From: Cladorhizidae sp. MBARI D1340-BT2
Taxonomy: Eukaryota > Porifera > Demospongiae > Poecilosclerida > Cladorhizidae
Direction: 5' to 3'
Assembly (NCBI GenBank): GCA_028752905.1
Contig: JAQNBH010000005.1
Location: forward strand, 2,043,725-2,107,724
Length of the DNA stretch: 64,000 nt
Part shown: positions 1 to 11,200 of the stretch, in pieces
Numbering within the stretch: the stretch's first letter is position 1
Layout: every line of letters begins with the position of its first letter
Position numbers and translations under genes: made by a program
The notes under the pieces: model-generated
What the model was told of the DNA's origin: nothing
What the model saw: the letters and a program-made list of their open reading frames with translations, nothing else
Database searches by the model: none

Positions 1-42
1 CTCCCACACTTCTGGTTTCACTGACGACACGTTGCAGCAGGA

Positions 43-482
43 AGTGCAGTAAGTAAGTCAGGAAGTGCAATAAGTGGGACAGGAAGTAGAGTGAGTAAGA
101 CAGGGAGTGCAATAAGTGGGGAAGGAAGTAGAGTGAGTAAGGCAGGAAGTGGAATAAGTGGGGCAGGAAGTAGTGAGTAAGGCAGGAAATGCAATAAGTG
201 GAGCAGGAAGTAGAGTGAGTAAGGTAGGAAGTGGAATAAGTGGGGCAGGAAGTAGAGTGAGTAAGGCAGGAAATGGAATTAAGTGGGGCAGGAAGTAGAG
301 TGAGTAAGGCAGGAAATGCAGTGAGAAAGACAAGAAGTACAGTGACTGAGTTAGGAAGTACAGTACACTGTAGGTGAGACAGGAAGTAAGCGAGTGAGGG
401 AGGAAGTTCAGTCGGTGAGACAGAAAGTACAATGAGTGATGCCGGAAGTTCAGTGAGTTTTAGGCAAGAAGTGCAGTGAGTG
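43..482. repeat. Minisatellite, ~42 bp unit, degenerate
   Basis: Tandem copies of a purine-rich unit built from two related halves, AGTAAGGCAGGAAGTGGAAT and AAGTGGGGCAGGAAGTAGAG, drifting towards the right end. It probably lies in an intron of the FNTA gene whose next exon is at 3035, because no exon is visible before that point. No coding evidence. Confidence 0.9.
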
Positions 483-483
483 G

Positions 484-2846
484 GATAGTGGAGTGTGGCC
501 ATAGCAATACAAACTCTCCTGTTTCATAGTGGAGTGTGGCCATAGCAATACAAACTCTCTTGTTTCATAGTGGAGTGTGGCCATAGCAATACAAACTCAT
601 AGTGGAGTGGAGCCATAGCAATACAAACTCTCCTGTTTCATAGTGGAGTGGAGCCATAGCAATACAAACTCTCCTATTTCATAGTGGAGTGGAGCCATAG
701 CAATACAAACTCTCTTGTTTCATAGTGGAGTGTGGCCATAGCAATACAAACTCTCCTATTTCATAGTGGAGTGGAGCCATAGCAATACAAACTCTCCTAT
801 TTCATAGTGGAGTGGAGCCATAGCAATACAAACTCTCTTGTTTCATAGTGGAGTGTGGCCATAGCAATACAAACTCTCCTATTTCATAGTGGAGTGTGGC
901 CATAGCAATACAAACTCTCTTGTTTCATAGTGGAGTGTGGCCATAGCAATACAAACTCTCCTATTTCATAGTGGAGTGTGGCCATAGCAATACAAACTCT
1001 CTTGTTTCATAGTGGAGTGTGGCCATAGCAATACAAACTCATAGTGGAGTGGAGCCATAGCAATACAAACTCTCCTGTTTCATAGTGGAGTGGAGCCATA
1101 GCAATACAAACTCTCCTATTTCATAGTGGAGTGTGGCCATAGCAATACAAACTCTCCTATTTCATAGTGGAGTGTGGCCATAGCAATACAAACTCTCTTG
1201 TTTCATAGTGGAGTGTGGCCATAGCAATACAAACTCTCCTATTTCATAGTGGAGTGTGGCCATAGCTCTCTTGTTTCATAGTGGAGTGTGGCCATAGCAA
1301 TACAAACTCTCCTGTTTCATAGTGGAGTGTGGCCATAGCAATACAAACTCTCCTGTTTCATAGTGTGGCCATAGCAATACAAACTCTCCTATTTCATAGT
1401 GGAGTGTGGCCATAGCAATACAAACTCTCTTGTTTCATAGTGGAGTGTGGCCATAGCAATACAAACTCTCTTGTTTCATAGTGGAGTGTGGCCATAGCAA
1501 TACAAACTCTCCTGTTTCATAGTGGAGTGTGGCCATAGCAATACAAACTCTCTTGTTTCATAGTGGAGTGGAGCCATAGCAATACAAACTCTCCTGTTTC
1601 ATAGTGGAGTGTGGCCATAGCAATACAAACTCATAGTGGAGTGGAGCCATAGCAATACAAACTCTCCTGTTTCATAGTGGAGTGGAGCCATAGCAATACA
1701 AACTCTCCTATTTCATAGTGGAGTGGAGCCATAGCAATACAAACTCTCTTGTTTCATAGTGGAGTGTGGCCATAGCAATACAAACTCTCCTATTTCATAG
1801 TGGAGTGGAGCCATAGCAATACAAACTCTCCTATTTCATAGTGGAGTGGAGCCATAGCAATACAAACTCTCTTGTTTCATAGTGGAGTGTGGCCATAACA
1901 ATACAAACTCTCCTATTTCATAGTGGAGTGTGGCCATAGCAATACAAACTCTCTTGTTTCATAGTGGAGTGTGGCCATAGCAATACAAACTCTCCTATTT
2001 CATAGTGGAGTGTGGCCATAGCAATACAAACTCTCTTGTTTCATAGTGGAGTGTGGCCATAGCAATACAAACTCATAGTGGAGTGGAGCCATAGCAATAC
2101 AAACTCTCCCGTTTCATAGTGGAGTGGAGCCATAGCAATACAAACTCTCCTATTTCATAGTGGAGTGGAGCCATAGCAATACAAACTCTCTTGTTTCATA
2201 GTGGAGTGTGGCCATAGCAATACAAACTCTCCTATTTCATAGTGGAGTGTGGCCATAGCAATACAAACTCTCTTGTTTCATAGTGGAGTGTGGCCATAGC
2301 AATACAAACTCTCCTATTTCATAGTGGAGTGTGGCCATAGCTCTCTTGTTTCATAGTGGAGTGTGGCCATAGCAATACAAACTCTCCTGTTTCATAGTGG
2401 AGTGTGGCCATAGCAATACAAACTCTCCTGTTTCATAGTGTGGCCATAGCAATACAAACTCTCCTATTTCATAGTGGAGTGTGGCCATAGCAATACAAAC
2501 TCTCTTGTTTCATAGTGGAGTGTGGCCATAGCAATACAAACTCTCTTGTTTCATAGTGGAGTGTGGCCATAGCAATACAAACTCATAGTGGAGTGGAGCC
2601 ATAGCAATACAAACTCTCCTGTTTCATAGTGGAGTGTGGCCATAGCAATACAAACTCTCCTGTTTCATAGTGGAGTGTGGCCATAGCAATACAAACTCTC
2701 CTGTTTCACAGTGGAGTGTGGCCATAGCAATACAAACTCTCTTGTTTCATAGTGGAGTGGAGCCATAGCAATACAAACTCTCCTGTTTCATAGTGGAGTG
2801 TGGCCATAGCAATACAAACTCTCCTGTTTCATAGTGGAGTGGAGCC
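484..2846. repeat. Minisatellite, 41 bp unit, ~57 copies
   Basis: Units start CATAGTGGAGTGTGGCCATA, followed by GCAATACAAACTCTCCTGTTT, with TGTGG/TGGAG and CCTG/CTTG/CCTA variants. Shortened units (…AACTC joined directly to ATAGTGG) recur near 599, 1041, 1633, 2075 and 2582, and a unit lacking GCAATACAAA recurs near 1261 and 2336. The matching spacing shows a higher-order repeat of about 1,034 bp. It lies in the FNTA intron preceding the exon at 3035. Confidence 0.95.
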
Positions 2847-3034
2847 ATGTGGCTCACCTATTACCAACCAGCCACATATCAGCTGGGAACTCAAACTGGG
2901 CTACATGGCAGGAGAGTAGCGGACCACAATGCAAGTACACACATCATGCATGAGACTCTTATATGCCCAGGAAGTCATCATCGTGGCTCTCTTTCTCTCT
3001 CTGTGTGTGTGTCTCTGTTGGTGTGTGGGTGTAG

Positions 3035-3097
3035 GTACAGCCTCGACTACATTAGGAAAGCTCCCAACAATGAAAGTCCCTGGAATTACTTGCAAGG
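3035..3097 (+). CDS. FNTA: FNTA internal exon: protein farnesyltransferase/GGTase-I alpha subunit (partial gene)
   Basis: This 63 bp exon encodes YSLDYIRKAPNNESPWNYLQ plus the first two bases of a Gly codon. The NNESPWNYL core matches the repeated prenyltransferase alpha motif (HNESAWNYLKG in the animal alpha subunit). The protein is the common alpha subunit of farnesyltransferase and geranylgeranyltransferase I, which prenylate C-terminal CaaX cysteines in the cytosol; the helical PPTA repeats wrap around the beta subunit. The exon is bounded by a long pyrimidine/GT-rich tract ending GTGTAG and by the donor GG|GTGAGA. Its phase (two bases left over) fits the next exon at 4409. Earlier exons lie upstream of the window. 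An alternative acceptor six bases downstream (TACAG) would remove two residues. Confidence 0.85.
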
Positions 3098-4408
3098 GTG
3101 AGAGATGTGGAGCTGTGTGCTTGTAGATATCTTATGGTACTTGTAGTTGAGTATGGACCACAGACCTGGAAGTAACAGTCAGTCATTGTCAAATGGTCTC
3201 TAGATAAGTTATAAAGCCCAGTAAATAATAAATGATTAGTTCAGCTGCTCTCCTGTCTTGATGGTGGAGATTCACAAAGGCACGGAGACTCCCTGAGTTG
3301 TGTGGCCATGTTGGAAAGCTCAGCAAAGAGTCCGAGCTAGATTGTGATGCCGACTGTATGGAGTAGGTGGAGTAGTGAGCAAGTGCAAGGTGTGAATGGA
3401 AATTCTATCTAATGTTGCTGACAGCTAAGACTACTCTGATAGAAGAGACTTTGTTAACAGATTGTACCTTTACCACCAACATCAAGGAGATGCACAAAAG
3501 TCTGGTGATAGTGCAGGTCTGGTTTTAGGTCAGGCCTGGTGTTAGTGCAGGTCTGGTGTTAGTGCAGGCCTGGTGTTAGTTCAGGCCTGGTGTTAGTGTT
3601 AGGGCAGGCCTGGTGTTAGGGCAGGCCTGGTGTTAGTGCAGGCAGGGTGTTAGTTCAGGCCTGGTGTTAGGGCAGGCCTGGTGTTAGTGCAGGCCTGGTG
3701 TTAGTGCAGGCCTGGTGTTAGTTCAGGCCTGGTGTTAGTGCAGGTCTGGTGTTAGTGCAGGTCTGGTGTTAGTGCAGGCCTGGTGTTAGTTCAGGCCTGG
3801 TGTTAGTGCAGGCCTGGTGTTAGTGCAGGCCTGGTGTTAGTTCAGGCCTGGTGTTAGTTCAGGCCTGGTGTTAGGTCAGGCCTGGTGTTAGTGCAGGCCT
3901 GGTGTTAGTTAAGGCCTGGTGTTAGGTCAGGCCTGGTGTTAGTTCAGGCCTGGTGTTAATGCAGGCCTGGTGTTAGTGCAGGCCTGGTGTTAGTGCAGGC
4001 CTGGTGTTAGTGCAGGCCTGGTGTTAGTGCAGACCTGGTGTTAGGACAGGCCTGGTGTTAGTGCAGGCCTGGTGTTAGTGCAGGTCTGGTGTTAGTTCAG
4101 GCCTGGTGTTAGGGCAGGCCTGGTGTTAGTGCAGGCCTGGTGTTAGTGCAGGCCTGGTGTTAGTGCAGGCCTGGTGTTAGTGCAGGCCTGGTGTTAGTGC
4201 AGGCCTGGTGTTAGTGCAGGCCTGGTGTTAGTTCAGGCCTGGTATTAGGGCATGCCTGGTGTTAGTTCAGGCCTGGTGTTAGTGCAGGCCTGGTGTTAGT
4301 GCAGGCCTGGTGTTAGTGCAGGCCTGGTGTTAGTACTTACTGGGATTAGGAGTAGATATACATTGTGCAATATACTGTTGTGTATTATTTTCTGTGTGTG
4401 TCTTGTAG
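3098..4408 (+). other. FNTA: FNTA intron (GT-AG) containing a 17 bp minisatellite
   Basis: The intron starts GTGAGAGATG and ends TTCTGTGTGTGTCTTGTAG. The first ~400 bp look unique and show nothing recognisable. The 17 bp array occupies most of the remainder. Confidence 0.8.
3497..4334. repeat. Minisatellite, 17 bp unit, ~49 copies
   Basis: Head-to-tail copies of GTGCAGGCCTGGTGTTA with GTTCAG, GGGCAG and GGTCAG variants at the unit start. The array ends about 75 bp before the acceptor of the FNTA exon at 4409. No stable coding frame. Confidence 0.95.
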
Positions 4409-4565
4409 CATTCTCAAGGATCATCGTTTGAGTGAGTATGGAGATGTCTGGGCTAGTTGCGAGGAGCTGCTGGCCAGTCATATTCGCTCTCCGTACCTGC
4501 TCTGCCTCCTGGTCCACATCTATCAGGAACTGGGAGACACTGTCCACCTCAGCAAGGCATTAGAG
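4409..4565 (+). CDS. FNTA: FNTA penultimate exon
   Basis: This exon encodes ILKDHRLSEYGDVWASCEEL, then LLASHIRSPYLLCLLVHIYQ, then ELGDTVHLSKALE. It aligns collinearly with the C-terminal part of animal FNTA ([20 protein letters not shown], then SPYLIAFLVDIYEDM, then LNKALE). The leading C completes the Gly codon begun at 3096-3097. The loop between VHIYQELGD and LSKALE is shorter than in vertebrates. The upstream border is TCTTGTAG|C. Downstream, reading stays open past GAG, but homology stops exactly at KALE. The following bases are GCAAGG, a GC-type 5' splice site, and the next homologous residues (LCE) begin at 22411 in the same phase 0. Confidence 0.88.
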
Positions 4566-5220
4566 GCAAGGCCCACTAGTAGCAGAGGGCTAGTTGTATT
4601 GAACAGGAGTGAGCGTACACCCTCACCACTGAGTGGGGGCCTTGTCACTGTGGTGCCGTACATACCATGAAGTACGCAATAAGCACCCTCCATGTAGCGA
4701 GCCTCCACTATGCTATTTTCAGTGATCTAGGATTAGACAAGGTTCAGTTAGCATGCACTGAAGGGAGAGGGGGGGATGAGAGGCGGGAGTAGTCCCAACA
4801 CGGGGTTGGTATGCCCTGACATGGACTTCCAAAAGACAATGATGGAATGAAGAGTCTGAGAGGTGGAGTTTTCCCTCTCAGCTTCTAGAGGGCCGTGAAG
4901 CTTTCTGAGGCATATTAGACATGATCTTGGAGCAAGTTAGTGGTTGGATTGTTGACAATGCTGCAAAAACTGAACTCTCTCAATCTCCGTCATAAAATCG
5001 GCCCATTCCATCGGGGAATAGATAATATTGCTCTCTGGCGACTGGTCCCCAACAGGGACAGGAGGGGCATGCCCCATGGCACTGCCAGTGCATGTGCCCA
5101 GTGTATCGATTCTGTCAAAACCGTAAGCAACAAGATAATAATAGATGATGGTCTTTGGACAGAGCCAACTTTCAAGTGTTTTGTTAAAAAGTTGAGGATT
5201 AAGAACAAGTGGAGCTAAAG
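4566..5220. other. Unique intronic DNA, nothing recognised
   Basis: Intron sequence between the FNTA exon and the 18 bp array. A 92-codon open stretch at 4940-5218 has no recognisable motif, no splice context of its own and no family resemblance, so I do not call a gene. Confidence 0.6.
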
Positions 5221-8200
5221 CAGCTCCTTGCCTAGACCTGGCTCTTCACCTAGACCTGGCTCCTCACCTAGACCTGGCTCCTCGCCTAGACCTGGCTCCT
5301 CACCTAGACCTGGCTCCTCACCTAGACCTGGCTCCTGGCCTAGACCTGGCTCCTGGCCTAGACCTGGCTCCTCACCTAGACCTGGCTCCTCACCTAGACC
5401 TGGCTCCTCACCTAGACCTGGCTCCTCACCTAGACCTGGCTCCTCACCTAGACCTGGCTCCTCGGCCACGAGCCAGACCTGGCTCCTCACCTAGACCTGG
5501 CTCTTCACCTAGACCTGGCTCCTCACCTAGACCTGGCTCCTCACCTAGACCTGGCTCCTGGCCTAGACCTGGCTCCTGGCCTAGACCTGGCTCCTCACCT
5601 AGACCTGGCTCCTCACCTAGACCTGGCTCCTGGCCTAGACCTGGCTCCTGGCCTAGACCTGGCTCCTCGCCTAGACCTGGCTCCTCGCCTAGACCTGGCT
5701 CCTCGCCTAGACCTGGCTCCTCACCTAGACCTGGCTCCTCACCTAGACCTGGCTCCTGGCCTAGACCTGGCTCCTCACCTAGACCTGGCTCCTGGCCTAG
5801 ACCTGGCTCCTCACCTAGACCTGGCTCCTCACCTAGACCTGGCTCCTCACCTAGACCTGGCTCCTCACCTAGACCTGGCTCCTCACCTAGACCTGGCTCC
5901 TCACCTAGACCTGGCTCCTCACCTAGACCTGGCTCCTCGCCTAGACCTGGCTCCTGGCCTAGACCTGGCTCCTCACCTAGACCTGGCTCCTCACCTAGAC
6001 CTGGCTCCTGGCCTAGACCTGGCTCCTCACCTAGACCTGGCTCCTCACCTAGACCTGGCTCCTCACCTAGACCTGGCTCCTCGCCTAGACCTGGCTCCTC
6101 ACCTAGACCTGGCTCCTCACCTAGACCTGGCTCCTCACCTAGCTCACCTAGACCTGGCTCCTCGCCTAGACCTGGCTCCTCGCCTAGACCTGGCTCCTCA
6201 CCTAGACCTGGCTCCTCACCTAGACCTGGCTCCTCACCTAGACCTGGCTCCTCGCCTAGACCTGGCTCCTGGCCTAGACCTGGCTCCTCACCTAGACCTG
6301 GCTCCTGGCCTAGACCTGGCTCCTCACCTAGACCTGGCTCCTCGCCTAGACCTGGCTCCTCGCCTAGACCTGGCTCCTCACCTAGACCTGGCTCCTCACC
6401 TAGACCTGGCTCCTCACCTAGACCTGGCTCCTCGCCTAGACCTGGCTCCTGGCCTAGACCTGGCTCCTGGCCTAGACCTGGCTCCTCACCTAGACCTGGC
6501 TCCTCACCTAGACCTGGCTCCTCACCTAGACCTGGCTCCTCACCTAGACCTGGCTCCTCACCTAGACCTGGCTCCTCGGCCACGAGCCAGACCTGGCTCC
6601 TCACCTAGACCTGGCTCCTCACCTAGACCTGGCTCCTCACCTAGACCTGGCTCCTCACCTAGACCTGGCTCCTGGCCTAGACCTGGCTCCTCACCTAGAC
6701 CTGGCTCCTGGCCTAGACCTGGCTCCTCACCTAGACCTGGCTCCTCACCTAGACCTGGCTCCTCACCTAGACCTGGCTCCTCACCTAGACCTGGCTCCTC
6801 ACCTAGACCTGGCTCCTCACCTAGACCTGGCTCCTCACCTAGACCTGGCTCCTCACCTAGACCTGGCTCCTCACCTAGACCTGGCTCCTGGCCTAGACCT
6901 GGCTCCTGGCCTAGACCTGGCTCCTCACCTAGACCTGGCTCCTCACCTAGACCTGGCTCCTCACCTAGACCTGGCTCCTCACCTAGACCTGGCTCCTCAC
7001 CTAGACCTGGCTCCTGGCCTAGACCTGGCTCCTCACCTAGACCTGGCTCCTCACCTAGACCTGGCTCCTGGCCTAGACCTGGCTCCTCACCTAGACCTGG
7101 CTCCTCACCTAGACCTGGCTCCTGGCCTAGACCTGGCTCCTCACCTAGACCTGGCTCCTGGCCTAGACCTGGCTCCTCACCTAGACCTGGCTCCTCACCT
7201 AGACCTGGCTCCTCACCTAGACCTGGCTCCTCACCTAGACCTGGCTCCTCACCTAGACCTGGCTCCTCACCTAGACCTGGCTCCTCACCTAGACCTGGCT
7301 CCTGGCCTAGACCTGGCTCCTGGCCTAGACCTGGCTCCTCACCTAGACCTGGCTCCTCACCTAGACCTGGCTCCTCACCTAGACCTGGCTCCTCACCTAG
7401 ACCTGGCTCCTCACCTAGACCTGGCTCCTGGCCTAGACCTGGCTCCTCACCTAGACCTGGCTCCTCACCTAGACCTGGCTCCTCACCTAGACCTGGCTCC
7501 TCACCTAGACCTGGCTCCTCGCCTAGACCTGGCTCCTCACCTAGACCTGGCTCCTCGCCTAGACCTGGCTCCTGGCCTAGACCTGGCTCCTCACCTAGAC
7601 CTGGCTCCTCACCTAGACATGGCTCCTCACCTAGACCTGGCTCCTCACCTAGACCTGGCTCCTCACCTAGACCTGGCTCCTCACCTAGACCTGGCTCCTC
7701 ACCTAGACCTGGCTCCTCACCTAGACCTGGCTCCTGGCCTAGACCTGGCTCCTCGCCTAGACCTGGCTCCTCGCCTAGACCTGGCTCCTCGCCTAGACCT
7801 GGCTCCTGGCCTAGACCTGGCTCCTCACCTAGACCTGGCTCCTCACCTAGACCTGGCTCCTGGCCTAGACCTGGCTCCTCACCTAGACCTGGCTCCTCAC
7901 CTAGACCTGGCTCCTCACCTAGACCTGGCTCCTGGCCTAGACCTGGCTCCTCACCTAGACCTGGCTCCTCACCTAGACCTGGCTCCTCACCTAGACCTGG
8001 CTCCTGGCCTAGACCTGGCTCCTCACCTAGACCTGGCTCCTCGCCTAGACCTGGCTGCTCGCCTAGACCTGGCTCCTCACCTAGACCTGGCTCCTCACCT
8101 AGACCTGGCTCCTCACCTAGACCTGGCTCCTCACCTAGACCTGGCTCCTCACCTAGACCTGGCTCCTGGCCTAGACCTGGCTCCTCACCTAGACCTGGCT

Positions 8201-11200
8201 CCTGGCCTAGACCTGGCTCCTCACCTAGACCTGGCTCCTGGCCTAGACCTGGCTCCTCACCTAGACCTGGCTCCTCACCTAGACCTGGCTCCTCACCTAG
8301 ACCTGGCTCCTGGCCTAGACCTGGCTCCTCACCTAGACCTGGCTCCTCGCCTAGACCTGGCTCCTCACCTAGACCTGGCTCCTGGCCTAGACCTGGCTCC
8401 TCGCCTAGACCTGGCTCCTCACCTAGACCTGGCTCCTCACCTAGACCTGGCTCCTCACCTAGACCTGGCTCCTGGCCTAGACCTGGCTCCTCACCTAGAC
8501 CTGGCTCCTCGCCTAGACCTGGCTCCTCACCTAGACCTGGCTCCTCGCCTAGACCTGGCTCCTCACCTAGACCTGGCTCCTCACCTAGACCTGGCTCCTC
8601 ACCTAGACCTGGCTCCTCACCTAGACCTGGCTCCTCACCTAGACCTGGCTCCTCGCCTAGACCTGGCTCCTCACCTAGACCTGGCTCCTCGCCTAGACCT
8701 GGCTCCTCACCTAGACCTGGCTCCTCGCCTAGACCTGGCTCCTCACCTAGACCTGGCTCCTCACCTAGACCTGGCTCCTCACCTAGACCTGGCTCCTGGC
8801 CTAGACCTGGCTCCTCACCTAGACCTGGCTCCTCGCCTAGACCTGGCTCCTCGCCTAGACCTGGCTCCTCACCTAGACCTGGCTCCTCACCTAGACCTGG
8901 CTCCTCACCTAGACCTGGCTCCTCACCTAGACCTGGGGCTCCTGGCCTAGACCTGGCTCCTCACCTAGACCTGGCTCCTCACCTAGACCTGGCTCCTCAC
9001 CTAGACCTGGCTCCTCACCTAGACCTGGCTCCTCACCTAGACCTGGCTCCTCACCTAGACCTGGCTCCTCACCTAGACCTGGCTCCTCACCTAGACCTGG
9101 CTCCTGGCCTAGACCTGGCTCCTGGCCTAGACCTGGCTCCTCACCTAGACCTGGCTCCTGGCCTAGACCTGGCTCCTGGCCTAGACCTGGCTCCCCACCT
9201 AGACCTGGCTCCTCACCTAGACCTGGCTCCTCACCTAGACCTGGCTCCTCACCTAGACCTGGCTCCTCACCTAGACCTGGCTCCTCACCAAGACCTGGCT
9301 CCTCACCTAGACATGGCTCCTCACCTAGACCTGGCCCCTCACCTAGACCTGGCTCCTCACCTAGACCTGGCTCCTCACCTAGACCTGGCTCCTCGCCTAG
9401 ACCTGGCTCCTCACCTAGACCTGGCTCCTCACCTAGACCTGGCTCCTGGCCTAGACCTGGCTCCTCAGCTAGACCTGGCTCCTGGCCTAGACCTGGCTCC
9501 TGGCCTAGACCTGGCTCCTCACCTAGACCTGGCTCCTGGCCTAGACCTGGCTCCTCACCTAGACCTGGCTCCTCACCTAGACCTGGCTCCTCACCTAGAC
9601 CTGGCTCCTCACCTAGACCTGGCTCCTCACCTAGACCTGGCTCCTCACCTAGACCTGGCTCCTCACCTAGACCTGGCTCCTCACCTAGACCTGGCTCCTC
9701 ACCTAGACCTGGCTCCTCACCTAGACCTGGCTCCCCACCTAGACCTGGCTCCTCACCTAGACCTGGCTCCTCGCCTAGACCTGGCTCCTCGCCTAGACCT
9801 GGCTCCTCACCAAGACCTGGCTCCTCACCAAGACCTGGCTCCTCACCTAGACCTGGCTCCTCACCTAGACCTGGCTCCTGGCCTAGACCTGGCTCCTGGC
9901 CTAGACCTGGCTCCTGGCCTAGACCTGGCTCCTCACCTAGACCTGGCTCCTCACCTAGACCTGGCTCCTCACCTAGACCTGGCTCCTCACCTAGACCTGG
10001 CTCCTCACCTAGACCTGGCTCCTCACCTAGACCTGGCTCCTCACCTAGACCTGGCTCCTCACCTAGACCTGGCTCCTCTCCTAGACCTGCCTCCTGGCCT
10101 AGACCTGGCTCCTCACCTAGACCTGGCTCCTCACCTAGACCTGGCTCCTCACCTAGACCTGGCTCCTGGCCTAGACCTGGCTCCTCACCTAGACCTGGCT
10201 CCTCACCTAGACCTGGCTCCTGGCCTAGACCTGGCTCCTCACCTAGACCTGGCTCCTGGCCTAGACCTGGCTCCTGGCCTAGACCTGGCTCCTGGCCTAG
10301 ACCTGGCTCCTCACCTAGACCTGGCTCCTCACCTAGACCTGGCTCCTCACCTAGACCTGGCTCCTCACCTAGACCTGGCTCCTCACCTAGACCTGGCTCC
10401 TCACCTAGACCTGGCTCCTCACCTAGACCTGGCTCCTCTCCTAGACCTGCCTCCTGGCCTAGACCTGGCTCCTCACCTAGACCTGGCTCCTCACCTAGAC
10501 CTGGCTCCTGGCCTAGACCTGGCTCCTCACCTAGACCTGGCTCCTCACCTAGACCTGGCTCCTGGCCTAGACCTGGCTCCTCACCTAGACCTGGCTCCTG
10601 GCCTAGACCTGGCTCCTCACCTAGACCTGGCTCCTCACCTAGACCTGGCTCCTCACCTAGACCTGGATCCTCACCTAGACCTGGCTCCTCACTTAGACCT
10701 GGCTCCTCACCTAGACCTGGCTCCTGGCCTAGACCTGGCTCCTCACCTAGACCTGGCTCCTCACCTAGACCTGGCTCCTCACCTAGACCTGGCTCCTGGC
10801 CTAGACCTGGCTCCTGGCCTAGACCTGGCTCCTCACCTACCTGGCTCCTCACCTAGACCTGGCTCCTCGCCTAGACCTGACTCCTCGCCTAGACCTGGCT
10901 CCTCACCTAGACCTGGCTCCTCACCTAGACCTGGCTCCTCACCTAGACCTGGCTCCTCACCTAGACCTGGCTCCTCACCTAGACCTGGCTCCTCACCTAG
11001 ACCTGGCCCCTTGCCTAGACCTGGCTCCTCACCTAGACCTGGCTCCTCACCTAGACCTGGCTCCTCACCTAGACCTGGCTCCCCACCTAGACCTGGCTCC
11101 TCGCCTAGACCTGGCTCCTCACCTAGACCTGGCTCCCCACCTAGACCTGGCTCCTCGCCTAGACCTGGCTCCTCACCTAGACCTGGCTCCTCACCTAGAC

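Noticed and set aside
4940..5218. 92-codon frame before the 18 bp array
   Set aside because: Within the FNTA intron, with no motif, no acceptor or donor consistent with the gene, and an unremarkable opposite frame.
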